DNA from: UBA5078 sp041175045
GTDB lineage: Bacteria; Pseudomonadota; Gammaproteobacteria; Pseudomonadales; Pseudohongiellaceae
Direction: 5' to 3'
NCBI GenBank assembly: GCA_041175045.1
Contig: JBEDFR010000156.1
Location: 1 to 40,149, forward strand
Length of the DNA: 40,149 nucleotides
Shown here piece after piece: positions 15,986 through 25,556 of the stretch. A program made the translations under genes and the position numbers. The notes under the pieces are model-generated. The model saw only the letters and a list, made by a program, of their open reading frames with translations. It was not told the origin of the DNA and searched no databases. Position 1 is the stretch's first letter, and every line of letters starts with the position of its first letter.

Positions 15986-17212
15986 TCACTTCACGCTCTG
16001 CACGAACCATTGACCATCCCGCCGGACGATGCGTCGATCGCAGCCCAGAACGGCGAAATCCCCGTCGGAGGGCGGTGTGGCACTCAGGTCAACCATCACG
16101 CGCTCACCCTGCTCACGCAGCTCGGCAATGAGGGACTGCAGGTGCAGATCTCTGTCCGCAGGGGCCGAAATGGCCAGACGCCGCTCGAAACGCTCCGTGC
16201 CCAGGCGGGCCAGAACCTTGAGATCCGCATCGAATCCCGAAGCTGGTCGGGCACTGCCAAAGGCGGCACCGATATCGTTGTAACGCCCGCCCTGGGCCAC
16301 TGCACTGCCGTAGCCGGGCGTGTAGGCCGCGAAGACGATGCCGGTGTGATATTCGTAGCCACGCAGTTCACACAGATCGAAGCCCAATGACAGGTCTGGC
16401 AGCCGCTGACGGACACCCCTGGCAATCTCGGCCAGCTCTGACAAGGCTTGAACCACACCTTGCGGGGCATCCCCAAAAACCTGCAAGGCTTCGTCTAGCA
16501 CACTCTCGTCGCCGCTCAGACGCGACAATTGCAGCAACAGAGCGCGGATCCGCTCGTCCTTGACATGCTCCGCCAGCAGTTCATCGATCTCACCGTAAGC
16601 CTTGCGTTGCAGCGCATCGAAAAGGTCACTCTCGTGGCGGGCCGACATGCCACATGCCTTGACCAGGCCGCGGAACAAGCCGACATGTCCCAGCACCAGA
16701 TGCACATTCTCGATGGAGGAAGCCTGCAGCGTCTGATGCATCAAGCAGATCAACTCGATGTCACATCCCGTGCCGGCATGCCCGAACATCTCGGCGCCGA
16801 TACGGATGGGCACTCGAGACGCCAGCAGTCCGCGCGGCAGTGTGTGCAGAACATGATCGGCGTAGCACAGTCGCACGGGAAGGTGGCCGGCACCGCGACG
16901 ACGCCCCAGGCAATGTGCATCGATGCGCGCCACCTGCGGCGTGATGTCCGCCCGCACCCCCATCATGCGGCCGGTCAGTTGATCCGTGATCTTGAAGGTG
17001 TGGATGTCGAGATCATGGGAGGACCCGACCATCAGTGAATCGAGGTACTCGATGAGAGGGGTGATGACCAGGTCGTAGGACCAGCCGGCATACAGATCGA
17101 GGATGCGACGGCGCAGCGTCTCCAGCTTGAACGCCTCGTCAGGCAGAATTTCTTCCACGCCCTCGGGAAGCAACCATCGATTCCGCGTTGTCATTGTTGT
17201 CACGTCCTGCAT
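15986..17212 (-). CDS. hisZ: ATP phosphoribosyltransferase regulatory subunit
   Basis: The 408-residue product resembles histidyl-tRNA synthetase catalytic domains but lacks the anticodon-binding part, as HisZ does. It partners the short-form HisG in the first step of histidine synthesis and carries feedback sensitivity. Family signs are LLPEGVEEILPDEAFKLETL at the start, YDLVITPLIEYLDSL, the motif-2-like region RADITPQVARIDAHCLG, and GFDLCELRGYEYHTGIVFAA in motif-3 position. hisG itself is not in the window. ATG at 17212 follows AGGA at four bases. A second Met at 17194 is a possible start. An upstream hairpin at 17280-17309 may separate it from hflC. Confidence 0.93.
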   Translation of the reverse strand: MQDVTTMTTRNRWLLPEGVEEILPDEAFKLETLRRRILDLYAGWSYDLVITPLIEYLDSLMVGSSHDLDIHTFKITDQLTGRMMGVRADITPQVARIDAHCLGRRRGAGHLPVRLCYADHVLHTLPRGLLASRVPIRIGAEMFGHAGTGCDIELICLMHQTLQASSIENVHLVLGHVGLFRGLVKACGMSARHESDLFDALQRKAYGEIDELLAEHVKDERIRALLLQLSRLSGDESVLDEALQVFGDAPQGVVQALSELAEIARGVRQRLPDLSLGFDLCELRGYEYHTGIVFAAYTPGYGSAVAQGGRYNDIGAAFGSARPASGFDADLKVLARLGTERFERRLAISAPADRDLHLQSLIAELREQGERVMVDLSATPPSDGDFAVLGCDRRIVRRDGQWFVQSVK

Positions 17213-17279
17213 TCAATCCTGTCGTAATAGAGTCCTTCCCGCCGCGACTCCCGGCGAGCGGTTTTCTCAGACGGACAAA

Positions 17280-17309
17280 GACCAGCAGCAAGACATCCTG
17301 CTGCTGGTC
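17280..17309 (-). terminator. Hairpin after hflC, weak terminator or attenuator
   Basis: A perfect 11-bp stem (GACCAGCAGCA / TGCTGCTGGTC, 8-base loop) begins 12 bases after the hflC stop. Only TTTG follows on the minus strand, so termination is probably partial. This would let some transcription continue into hisZ and purA. Confidence 0.6.
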
Positions 17310-17321
17310 CTGGCCCGGGCC

Positions 17322-18191
17322 TTACTGTTCTGCTGTACTGCCGCGCAGATACTTGAAGTATTCGCTGTCCGGATCCAACAACAGGACGTCGCCCTTGCTG
17401 GAGAAGCTTTCCTGATAGGAGTTGAGGCTACGCGTGAACGCGTAGAACTCCTCGTTGCGTGAGAAGGCGGAGGCATAGGTGGCCGCGGCAATGGCATCGC
17501 CCTCGCCACGAATGCGCTCGGCATCGCGATAGGCTTCCACCAGCAGCACGGCTTCCTGCCGATCGGCATCCGCCTCGATGCCGATGGCCAGCTCGTTTCC
17601 GCGCGAGCGCAATTGCTGTGCCTCGCGCTGACGCTCGGAGGTCATGCGCTCATACACGGAAGAGCGCACGTCCAGAGGCAGTTCGATCTGCTTGACGCGG
17701 ACATCGATGACCTCGATGCCGTATTCCTCGGCGGTGGACTGATTCAGCTCCCGAGTCAGCTCTTCCATCAGCAGATCACGTTGCCCTGAGACCACTTCCT
17801 GCAGATCCCGCTCGCCGAATTTGTTGCGCAGGCCGTCGTTGATTCGTTGCGCGAGCAGATTGCTGGTACGGCTCTCCTCGCCCGAGGACGAGGTGTAGTA
17901 CTTCTCGACATCGACGATGCGCCACTTGGCGAAGGAGTCCACTACCAATGCCTTTTGTTCCAGGGTCAGGTAGCGCTGTGCCTCTGCCGTCACGGTGAGG
18001 ACGCGACCATCGAACTTGCGTACGGTATTGACCCAGGGCAATTTGAAATGCAGCCCTGGCTCAAGATCGGACTCAACAATCTGGCCGAACTGCAGCAGTA
18101 TCGCGCGCTCGGTCTCACGAACGACAAAAACAGCGTCCGAACCAGCGATGAACAGAAAAAACATCAGAATTCCGGCAAAAGTGCTCTTCAT
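17322..18191 (-). CDS. hflC: HflC, subunit of the HflKC membrane complex
   Basis: The 289-residue SPFH/band-7 protein is anchored by one N-terminal membrane segment (about residues 5-24, FAGILMFFLFIAGSDAVFVV). It should assemble with HflK into the cage that surrounds and modulates the FtsH protease. The band-7 core runs from about 20 to 190, with GLHFKLPWVNTVRKFD and the strand VTAEAQRYLTLEQ. A charged helix follows (about 195-250, SERQREAQQLRSRGNELAIG). Its ATG shares one base with the hflK stop (TGATG), which fits coupled, equimolar translation. A stem-loop lies just after the stop. Confidence 0.96.
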   Translation of the reverse strand: MKSTFAGILMFFLFIAGSDAVFVVRETERAILLQFGQIVESDLEPGLHFKLPWVNTVRKFDGRVLTVTAEAQRYLTLEQKALVVDSFAKWRIVDVEKYYTSSSGEESRTSNLLAQRINDGLRNKFGERDLQEVVSGQRDLLMEELTRELNQSTAEEYGIEVIDVRVKQIELPLDVRSSVYERMTSERQREAQQLRSRGNELAIGIEADADRQEAVLLVEAYRDAERIRGEGDAIAAATYASAFSRNEEFYAFTRSLNSYQESFSSKGDVLLLDPDSEYFKYLRGSTAEQ

Positions 18192-19396
18192 CAGCGTACT
18201 CCTCTTTCCGCAGGGGCCGGTTGCACACGGGCGCGATCGGTGTCCGAAGTGGAAAGCTGTCGCGACACCTGATCGGAAATTTCACGCAGCTGCTGGGGCG
18301 TCAGCGCGGCAGCGCCGCTGGAGGCGGCCGCAGCAGTCTGCTCGATGATCTTGTCCAGCGGGACGTAAAACATGTTGTTGCCACCTTCCACGTCGATCAA
18401 CACCTTGCTGGTGTTGCTCATCACCGCCTGCATGGCATCGATGTACATGCGCTCGCGGGTGACCTGCGGCGCCTTCTCATATTCCGTGAGCAACTGTTCG
18501 AAGCGAGAGGCCTCGCCTTCTGCGCGGGCGATCACCTGATCGCGATACGCATTGGCCTGCTCGATGATGCGTTGCGCTTCACCGCGCGCAACAGGGACGA
18601 CTCGATTGGCATAGGCGAGGGCTTCGTTCTGCACGCGCTGTTCATCCTCGCGCGCCTTGATCACGTCGTCGAAGGCGCCCTGTACCGCATCTGGCGGCTG
18701 AGCATTGCGGACAGTGACCTGGGAAATCTGGATGCCGGAGTCGTAGCTGTTCATGTAGCGCTGCAGACGATCCCGCACTTCCGCCGCGACATCCGCGCGC
18801 CCCTGAGTCAGCACGCGATCCATGGTGGTGCCACCGACTACATGGCGTATGGCGGATTCAGCAGCATGATCAAGACTCACTTCCGGGTCGCGCACCACGA
18901 GAGCGAATTTCACGGGATCGTCGATGACGTACTGCACGTCAATCGAGACATTCACGATGTTCTCGTCAGTGGTGAGCATGTCGCGGGCGTAGGAGCGCGT
19001 GTTCACGCGTGAGACGTTGACCTTCTGCACACTGTCGATGATGGGCGGGTTCCAGCGCAGCCCGGGCGTCACCACCTCGTCGCGCAAGGCACCAAAACGC
19101 ATGACGACGCCGCGCTCGGATTCATCCACGGTATAGAAACCCATGGCCGCCCAGATAACGAAAAGGACCACCAGCGCGCCCCCGAGCAGGCCTCCGGACA
19201 CTCCCGGAGGATTGCCCGCACCGGCGCCACCACCTCCGGAAGCGCCGCCAGACTTGCCGCCCAGCAAGCCGTTGAGTTTGCGGGAAACACTCTTGATGAT
19301 CTCATCAATGTCCGGTGGGCCCTGGTCGCCGCCGCGACGGCCACCGCCCCAGGGGTCGTTCCCATTGCCTTTGTTTCCAGGTTCATTCCAAGCCAT
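18191..19396 (-). CDS. hflK: HflK, subunit of the HflKC membrane complex
   Basis: The 401-residue product has the glycine-rich cytoplasmic head of HflK (MAWNEPGNKGNGNDPWGGG), a second Gly-rich patch before the membrane segment (LLGGALVVLFVIWAAMGFYT, about 75-95) and the SPFH domain with DESERGVVMRFGALRDEVVT. The C-terminal part has the long helix typical of the cage (about 260-330). With HflC it regulates FtsH. I chose ATG at 19396 rather than 19408 because GGAG sits six bases before it and MAWNEPG is the usual family start. The stop overlaps the hflC start by one base. Confidence 0.96.
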   Translation of the reverse strand: MAWNEPGNKGNGNDPWGGGRRGGDQGPPDIDEIIKSVSRKLNGLLGGKSGGASGGGGAGAGNPPGVSGGLLGGALVVLFVIWAAMGFYTVDESERGVVMRFGALRDEVVTPGLRWNPPIIDSVQKVNVSRVNTRSYARDMLTTDENIVNVSIDVQYVIDDPVKFALVVRDPEVSLDHAAESAIRHVVGGTTMDRVLTQGRADVAAEVRDRLQRYMNSYDSGIQISQVTVRNAQPPDAVQGAFDDVIKAREDEQRVQNEALAYANRVVPVARGEAQRIIEQANAYRDQVIARAEGEASRFEQLLTEYEKAPQVTRERMYIDAMQAVMSNTSKVLIDVEGGNNMFYVPLDKIIEQTAAAASSGAAALTPQQLREISDQVSRQLSTSDTDRARVQPAPAERGVR

Positions 19397-19462
19397 TGGC
19401 TTCTCCATACCGCAAAATACGGGCGGTGAGTTTAACGAATAATTGCAGATTAACCCAGTTCT

Positions 19463-20746
19463 TTACCCGCCAGCCACGTGGCTCAGACCCTCATCCAGCA
19501 AGAGTCTGTCCAGATCGGCGCGAGGCAAGCGGATGGCGAGGGAGACCTCGCCATCGGCATTCACATCCTCGCGATGAACGGCTCCCCTGGCGTAAAGACG
19601 GGCTCGCAAGCGCCCCTGATCGGGACGCAGGGCGATGTTGCGTTCAACGATGTCTTGACCGAGCAATTCCCCTATCGCTTGCAAGAGCAAGGGCACCCCT
19701 GCGCCCGTGCGGGCGGACAACCAAAGTCGCACGGGTTTGCCGCGCTGATCACGTTCCAGTGCCGGCTCGCGCTGTGCAAGCAGATCGATCTTGTTATAGA
19801 CCAGAAGGCAAGGCACCTGACTTGCGGCGATTTCCGCCAGCACTTCGTTGACCTGCTCGGTGAAATACTCATGCTGATCGTTGGCCGCATCGATGACATG
19901 CAGCAGCAGATCCGCCTGTGCCGTCTCCTCCAGCGTGGCGCGGAAGGCCTCGACAAGCTTGTGAGGAAGATGACTAATGAACCCGACCGTGTCGGCCAGG
20001 ATGGCAGGACCGAAACTCGGCACGGCGATGCGCCGCAAGGTGGAGTCAAGTGTGGCGAAAAGTTGATCGGCGGCATAGGTCTCGGCGCCCGCCAGCGCAT
20101 TGAACAGAGAGGACTTGCCGGCATTGGTGTAACCGACCAGAGAAATGGTGGAGATATCGGCGCGGCTGCGGGAACGTCTTCCTTGCTCGCGCTGGGCGCG
20201 CACCTTCACCAAGCCCTTGTTGATGTTCTTGATACGCTGCCGAATCATGCGTTGATCCAGCTCGAGCTGGGTCTCGCCGGCACCGCGCAGGCCAATCCCG
20301 CCTTTCTGCCGATCCAGGTGCGTCCAGCCGCGCTTGAGTCGTGTCACCGTGTGTTCAAGCTGCGCGAGTTCCACCTGCAGCTTGCCTTCATAACTGCGTG
20401 CGCGCTGGGCAAAAATATCGAGAATCAGACCGGTGCGATCCAGCACCCTGCACTGCAGAGCCTTCTCGAGATTGCGCTCTTGACTCGGACTGAGGGAATG
20501 ATTGAACAGCACCAGTTCGGCCTGATGCTCCTTGACTGCGGCGGCTATTTCGTCGAGTTTTCCTGTCCCGACGAAATGCCCTGCATCTGGCTTCTTGCGA
20601 CTGCCTTTTATGAATTGAACAGGAATCGCGCCTGCGGATCGCGCCAGTTCCTCGAACTCAAGGGGGTCCTCCTGATCCTCTTCTGCTTCCAGATCAATAT
20701 GCACGAGGACTGCGGTTTCACCGCCATCGGGTCTTTCAAAGAACAA
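19463..20746 (-). CDS. hflX: Ribosome-associated GTPase HflX
   Basis: The 427-residue protein matches HflX in length and layout. The N-terminal HflX domain (about 1-165, with FVGTGKLDEIAAAVK and NHSLSPSQERNLEKAL) is followed by a short coiled coil and a GTPase domain. That domain has G1 GYTNAGKSSLFNALAG, G2/G3 FATLDSTLRR and DTVGFISHLPH, and G4 YNKIDLL. HflX splits stalled or stressed ribosomes and aids recovery after heat shock. It follows hfq by 14 bases, so the two are co-transcribed. Confidence 0.96.
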   Translation of the reverse strand: MFFERPDGGETAVLVHIDLEAEEDQEDPLEFEELARSAGAIPVQFIKGSRKKPDAGHFVGTGKLDEIAAAVKEHQAELVLFNHSLSPSQERNLEKALQCRVLDRTGLILDIFAQRARSYEGKLQVELAQLEHTVTRLKRGWTHLDRQKGGIGLRGAGETQLELDQRMIRQRIKNINKGLVKVRAQREQGRRSRSRADISTISLVGYTNAGKSSLFNALAGAETYAADQLFATLDSTLRRIAVPSFGPAILADTVGFISHLPHKLVEAFRATLEETAQADLLLHVIDAANDQHEYFTEQVNEVLAEIAASQVPCLLVYNKIDLLAQREPALERDQRGKPVRLWLSARTGAGVPLLLQAIGELLGQDIVERNIALRPDQGRLRARLYARGAVHREDVNADGEVSLAIRLPRADLDRLLLDEGLSHVAGG

Positions 20747-20760
20747 GAATGCTCCTCAGA

Positions 20761-21036
20761 TCAAGCAACATTCCCCGGCGCTTCTTCGTCTTCCTCGACA
20801 GGCAGATCGCCAGAACCCTGAGTTGGAATCTTGACCGAACGGGCGGGGACTACGGTGGAAATGGCGTGCTTGTATACCATCTGATTAACGGCGTTCTTCA
20901 GCAGGATCACGAACTGATCGAAGGATTCGATCTGCCCCTGAAGTTTGATGCCACTGACAAGATAAATGGATACGGGAATTCGCTCCTTGCGAAGCACATT
21001 CAGGAAAGGGTCTTGTAGAGAGTGCCCTTTTGACAT
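20761..21036 (-). CDS. hfq: RNA chaperone Hfq
   Basis: The 91-residue protein has the complete Sm-like core: N-terminal helix SLQDPFLNVLRKERIPVSI, the Sm1 part YLVSGIKLQGQIESFDQFVI and the Sm2 part KHAISTVVPAR. A short acidic tail follows (VEEDEEAPGNVA). Hfq forms a hexamer that pairs small RNAs with mRNAs. The 62-base gap after miaA and 14-base gap to hflX fit the conserved miaA-hfq-hflX operon. The acidic C-terminal tip is of the kind known to compete with RNA in other Hfq proteins. Confidence 0.98.
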   Translation of the reverse strand: MSKGHSLQDPFLNVLRKERIPVSIYLVSGIKLQGQIESFDQFVILLKNAVNQMVYKHAISTVVPARSVKIPTQGSGDLPVEEDEEAPGNVA

Positions 21037-21098
21037 TTGTTTTCTCCTTGGTTTTTGAATTGAGCTGGAAAACCCAGCGGTTTGCGTCCAAACAATCT

Positions 21099-22082
21099 CT
21101 ATAATGCGATCCGATCCACGAACTTCAAGATCAGTTCAAGAGTCTCCGGGTTTTCGCTGTCAAAATTCTGCAGATTTTCCCAACTTCGCAGCCACGTCAT
21201 CTGGCGCTTGGCCAGTTGCCTAGTCGCGATGATACCTTGTTCCAACATGGCATCAAAGGCCAATTCTCCCGCGATGTATTGCCACACCTGCCGGTATCCG
21301 ACGGCTCGCATCGAGGGCATTGCAAGGGTCAGGTCACCCCTGCTGCGCAAGGCCTCGACTTCCGCGACAAGCCCCCGTTCGAGCATGTTTCGGAATCGCG
21401 CTGCAATTTTGTGATGCAGTACGCTGCGCGAACGCGGCTGGATCGACAGGAAGTGGAGATCGAACGGATCGAACGAGGGAGCCCGCAGGGCATGACTTTC
21501 CTGATGCCACTGTGTCATAGACTTGCCGGACACCAGAAAAATTTCGAGAGCACGCTGCAATCGTTGCGGATCATTCGGGTGGATGCGGCGCGCAGACGCT
21601 GGATCCACTACCTGCAACTGCGCATGCACTGCTGCCCAGCCATGCGCTGCGGCCGTCGCCGTGATTTGCTCCCGGATCTGCGGGTCTGCGCCCGGCATGG
21701 TGGCCAGACCATCGCGCAACGCCTTGAAGTACAGCATCGTCCCCCCCACCAGCAGGGGAATTCGGCCTTGCGCACGAATAACCTCCATTTCACGCAAGGC
21801 ATCGGCACGAAAGCGCGAGGCGGAGTACACCTGCGCAGGATCGAGAAAACCCAGCAATCGGTGCGGCGCAAGCGCAAGTGTCGCGGCATCGGGCTTGCCC
21901 GTGCCGATATCCATGTCACGATAGATCTGCGCCGAATCCACATTGATGATGTCGAAGGGAAGTCTTCTGACCAACTCGACGGCCAGCGCCGTCTTGCCGG
22001 AGGCCGTGGGCCCGAGCAGACAGATGACCGGTGTCCGTGGCTGCCCGCTCTGCGCGTCTGCTTGTGCGGAAGGGTGCTGCAT
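21099..22082 (-). CDS. miaA: tRNA dimethylallyltransferase
   Basis: The enzyme transfers a dimethylallyl group to A37 of tRNAs reading UNN codons. It has the P-loop LLGPTASGKTALAVEL, DSAQIYRDMDIGTGKP, GFLDPAQVYSASRF, LLVGGTMLYFKAL and the tRNA-contacting GYRQVWQYIAG. I place the start at ATG 22082 (327 residues), which lies 9 bases after the mutL stop. A TTG two codons upstream at 22088 is also possible. E. coli MiaA is 316 residues. It sits between mutL and hfq as in other Gammaproteobacteria. Confidence 0.96.
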   Translation of the reverse strand: MQHPSAQADAQSGQPRTPVICLLGPTASGKTALAVELVRRLPFDIINVDSAQIYRDMDIGTGKPDAATLALAPHRLLGFLDPAQVYSASRFRADALREMEVIRAQGRIPLLVGGTMLYFKALRDGLATMPGADPQIREQITATAAAHGWAAVHAQLQVVDPASARRIHPNDPQRLQRALEIFLVSGKSMTQWHQESHALRAPSFDPFDLHFLSIQPRSRSVLHHKIAARFRNMLERGLVAEVEALRSRGDLTLAMPSMRAVGYRQVWQYIAGELAFDAMLEQGIIATRQLAKRQMTWLRSWENLQNFDSENPETLELILKFVDRIAL

Positions 22083-22091
22083 GGGCAAGGT

Positions 22092-23930
22092 CTACCGACC
22101 TCGCAGGAACAGCTTGTCCAGCTGATCCAGGGACTGCAGCACCCAGGTGGGACGCCCATGATTGCATTGCCCGCTGCGCTCGGTGCGTTCCATGTCGCGC
22201 AACAGGGCATTCATCTCGGGGATGCTCAACTGCCTGTTCGCCCGCACGGACGCATGGCAGGCCATGGTGGCAAGCAGTTCGTCCTGATGCTGGCGAAGGC
22301 GTTCACTGCTGCCATGCTCGCGGATGTCCGCCAGCACATCACGGACCAGCTGTTCGATGTCGGCGGCCGCAAGAATGCTCGGTACCTGCCGCACCAGCAG
22401 CGCTTCGCTGGCCACCCGCTCAATGCCCAGTCCCAGCGCCAGGAGTGCGTCGACTTGTTGCTCCGCGCAATCGGCCTCCGCCTGACTGACGCAAAGCGAG
22501 AGCGGCACCAGCAATGGTTGCGCTCGAATTCCCTGCTGCTGCACCGCCGCCTTCATGTGCTCGTAGGTGATGCGTTCGTGCGCGGCATGCATGTCCACGA
22601 TGATCAGGCCCTGTCGGTTCTGCGCCAGAATATAAATGCCGTGGAGTTGGGCAATGGCGAAGCCTAATGGGGGCACGTCGTCGTCCTTGTGCAGCGACTC
22701 AAGGGCGGAGAGCTGCCGCGTGGTCAGCGCCAGTGACCCACGCGAGTTCAAGCCGGCACTGGCAGCCCATGCTGAAGAGACAGGTCCCGGCTCGGCGATG
22801 CCCAGTGGCATGCGATTCTGCACGGCAGAACCGCTGCCGAAAACAGGGGCACCTGGCACCCTGGCTGTCGATTCCGCTGCCGCGTTGCCCGCGACTGCTT
22901 CGGTAGACAGCCGATCCTGAGGTCGCTGATCCGCCAGCGCACGGTGCAGCGCGCGGAAGAGAAAATCGTGCACCAGCCGTGAATCGCGAAAACGGACCTC
23001 ATGCTTGGTGGGATGCACATTCACATCCACAAGGGCTGGCTGCAGTTCCAGGTACAGCACGAACGCCGGATGCCGCCCATGGAACAGCACATCCTGATAG
23101 GCCTGCTTGACGGCATGACTGACGAGCTTGTCGCGAATGATGCGACCGTTGACATAGAAGTACTGCAGATCCGCCTGACTGCGCGAGAAGGTAGGCAGGC
23201 TCACCCAGCCCCACAGACGCAGGCCGGCCGCCTCGACATCGACATGCAGGGAGTTCTCCAGAAACGCCGGTCCACACACGAGTGCCACGCGACGCTGCAT
23301 TTCCGCAAGTGTCTCTGCGGCCTGCAGGTGGTGCACGACACGCTGGTTATGGCGCAGCAGAAAGCCGACATCGAAGCGACTGAGAGCAAGACGCTTGACG
23401 ACATCCTCGATGCGCTCGAACTCTGTTTTTTCCGTGCGCAGGAATTTCTTGCGTGCGGGGGTGTTGAAGAAGAGATCCCGCACCTCGACGCTGGTGCCCT
23501 GCGGGTGCGCCGCCGGCGAGACTGCGGTGACCATCTCCTGGCCCTGGGCCTCGACGCGCCAGGCGGTGTCATCGCGGGCGTCGCGGGCGCGGGATACCAG
23601 TTCAAGACGCGAAACAGAACAGATGCTGGCCAGGGCCTCGCCGCGAAAGCCAAGACTGGCGATGTTTTCCAGATCGTCCAGATTGGCGATCTTGCTGGTG
23701 GCATGACGACTGAGCGCAAGCCCGAGATCATCCTTGTCGATGCCCGAGCCATTGTCCCGAATGCGGATCAGGCGCATGCCCCCCTGCTCCAGATCGATCT
23801 CGACGCGATCGGCACCGGCATCCAGGCAGTTCTCCAGCAATTCCTTGACCACGGAGGCCGGGCGTTCGACAACTTCGCCGGCGGCGATCTGATTGGCCAG
23901 GCGCTGGCTGAGAAGGGCAATTCGTTTCAT
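22092..23930 (-). CDS. mutL: DNA mismatch repair protein MutL, endonuclease type
   Basis: The 612-residue protein has the GHKL ATPase N-terminus: NQIAAGEVVERPASVVKELL with the catalytic Glu, DNGSGI, RHATSKI and GFRGEALASI. A proline/alanine-rich linker (about 335-410) leads to the dimerisation domain. The C-terminal part shows DMHAAHERITYE from D446, which fits the DQHA-x2-E-x4-E nuclease motif with M for Q. It also has ACHASVRANR and CNHGRPTW, the other metal-site motifs. This is the nicking form found in Pseudomonas and most bacteria, not the MutH-dependent E. coli form. Gaps of 24 bases to amiB and 9 to miaA place it in one operon. Confidence 0.96.
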   Translation of the reverse strand: MKRIALLSQRLANQIAAGEVVERPASVVKELLENCLDAGADRVEIDLEQGGMRLIRIRDNGSGIDKDDLGLALSRHATSKIANLDDLENIASLGFRGEALASICSVSRLELVSRARDARDDTAWRVEAQGQEMVTAVSPAAHPQGTSVEVRDLFFNTPARKKFLRTEKTEFERIEDVVKRLALSRFDVGFLLRHNQRVVHHLQAAETLAEMQRRVALVCGPAFLENSLHVDVEAAGLRLWGWVSLPTFSRSQADLQYFYVNGRIIRDKLVSHAVKQAYQDVLFHGRHPAFVLYLELQPALVDVNVHPTKHEVRFRDSRLVHDFLFRALHRALADQRPQDRLSTEAVAGNAAAESTARVPGAPVFGSGSAVQNRMPLGIAEPGPVSSAWAASAGLNSRGSLALTTRQLSALESLHKDDDVPPLGFAIAQLHGIYILAQNRQGLIIVDMHAAHERITYEHMKAAVQQQGIRAQPLLVPLSLCVSQAEADCAEQQVDALLALGLGIERVASEALLVRQVPSILAAADIEQLVRDVLADIREHGSSERLRQHQDELLATMACHASVRANRQLSIPEMNALLRDMERTERSGQCNHGRPTWVLQSLDQLDKLFLRGR

Positions 23931-23954
23931 GGGCTACGCAGACACAGTGTCCGC

Positions 23955-25556
23955 TCAGGGAGCGGGGATTGTCAGAACCTGCCCCACGTGGATGACATCG
24001 TTGCGCAGATCGTTGGCGGCACGCAGGCTGGAGAGACTGACCCGATAGCGCGCTGCAATGCCCGACAGCGTATCACCCCGCTCGGCCTTGTGCTGCACTT
24101 CCACCGTTTCCGGCAGGCTGAAACCGCCAGGGATGCGCAACTCCTGCCCGACATGGATGACGTCGTTGCGCAGATTGTTGTATTCGCGCAGCTCTCGGGT
24201 GCTGATGCCATTACGCTGGGCGATGACAGAGAGACTGTCGCCACGGGCCACCACATGAGTACCGCCAAGACTGCCGCTGCTGCCGGAGGCGACACTGCGG
24301 CCGAAGTCCGGCTGGATGTGGTTGGCCTTCTGATAGGCCAGCAAGGTGTCTTCGGGGGGGCTCGAGGCGAAGTAGCGCACCACGCCCTGCACAATGCCAT
24401 CGGCCAGGCGCCGCTGATAGCTGGCGGAATTGAGCTTGCGCGCCTCGTCAGGGTTGGAGAGGTAACCCGTTTCGATCAGCAGCGAGGGGATGTCCGGCGA
24501 ACGCAGCACCCAGAGATTGCCCTGCTGGGTCTTGTCACGCCGCAACGTCGCCACGCCCTTGAGCGAGCTCAGGATGTGATCCCCGGCGGCGATGCTCTGC
24601 TCGATGCTCCAGGCCATTGAAAGATCCAGCAGTGTCCGGGCCAGATCGTCCTCGATATTGCGCAGACTGGTATCGCCGGCGACGCCGCCCAGCAGATCCG
24701 CGCTGTTCTCCTTTTCCGCCACACGGCGCGAGTTCTCGTCCACGGCGATCTTTTCGGACAAGGCATAGATCGTGACGCCTTCGGCACGGGAGGTGCTGTA
24801 GGAGTCGGCATGAATCGACAGAAAGATGTCGGCGCGCTGCTGTCGAGCGATCTGCGGGCGACGCTGCAACTGCACGGAGTAGTCGCCGTCACGCACCATC
24901 ACCGGCTGGAAGCCGGGCACCGTGAGCAGCCGCTCGTAAAGGGCGCGGGAAATGGCAAGCGCGACGTCCTTTTCGCGGATCTTGCGGTCATAGGCCAGCG
25001 CGCCCGGATCTTCGCCGCCATGTCCAGCGTCAATGGCAACGATGATGTCCCGTTGCGCCGGGCGCTCGACCGGCGCCTCCACCGTCTGTGCCACGGCAGG
25101 AGCCTGCCCTGCCTCGTACAGATCGACCACCAGGCGATCCTTGTGCTCGGCATTGGCTTCGAGTGTGAAGCTGCTCGGGTTCACCGTGCGCGCCAGATCC
25201 AGCACGATGCGGATATCGGAGTCATTGCGCACCGCACTGCGAATGCCGGTGACAGGACTGCCCTTGAAGTCCACCGCAGTCAGGCTGGCGCTCATGCGGG
25301 CGTCGCGAATGTCAATCACGATGCGGTCAGGATTCTGCAGCGCAAACACGCTGTACTGCGCCAGCTCGTCCATGTCCAGCACCACCCGGGTGTGGTCCGG
25401 CGCACTCCAGAGGCGCACGTCCTGCACATCGGCAGCCAGCAGTGTACCCGGCAGCAAGCACAGCAACGTGGCGCCCGCCAGCAGGCGCCTCAGCGCGCAA
25501 GCCACGGCGGCGCGCCCGAATGCGTAGAAGCGTGTGTCACAGGTGATCATCGGCAT
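23955..25556 (-). CDS. amiB: N-acetylmuramoyl-L-alanine amidase with AMIN and two LysM domains
   Basis: The enzyme cuts the amide link between muramic acid and the peptide stem during daughter-cell separation. After a signal sequence ending near LLAAD (about residue 42), an AMIN domain follows (about 45-140, VRLWSAPDHTRVVLDMDELA). The Amidase_3 zinc domain (about 165-400) has IDAGHGGEDPGA, EKDVALAISR, LSIHADSYS and LLIETGYLSNPDEA. Two LysM repeats close the protein (GDSLSVIAQRNGIS and GDTLSGIAARYRVS). I use ATG 25556, which shares TGATG with the tsaE stop. An earlier ATG at 25574 would overlap tsaE by 19 bases. Position and domains fit the gammaproteobacterial AmiB. Confidence 0.94.
   Translation of the reverse strand: MPMITCDTRFYAFGRAAVACALRRLLAGATLLCLLPGTLLAADVQDVRLWSAPDHTRVVLDMDELAQYSVFALQNPDRIVIDIRDARMSASLTAVDFKGSPVTGIRSAVRNDSDIRIVLDLARTVNPSSFTLEANAEHKDRLVVDLYEAGQAPAVAQTVEAPVERPAQRDIIVAIDAGHGGEDPGALAYDRKIREKDVALAISRALYERLLTVPGFQPVMVRDGDYSVQLQRRPQIARQQRADIFLSIHADSYSTSRAEGVTIYALSEKIAVDENSRRVAEKENSADLLGGVAGDTSLRNIEDDLARTLLDLSMAWSIEQSIAAGDHILSSLKGVATLRRDKTQQGNLWVLRSPDIPSLLIETGYLSNPDEARKLNSASYQRRLADGIVQGVVRYFASSPPEDTLLAYQKANHIQPDFGRSVASGSSGSLGGTHVVARGDSLSVIAQRNGISTRELREYNNLRNDVIHVGQELRIPGGFSLPETVEVQHKAERGDTLSGIAARYRVSLSSLRAANDLRNDVIHVGQVLTIPAP

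Noticed and set aside
23001..24620. Long plus-strand open frame across mutL and amiB
   Set aside because: It spans the ends of two clear minus-strand genes and shows no motif of its own.
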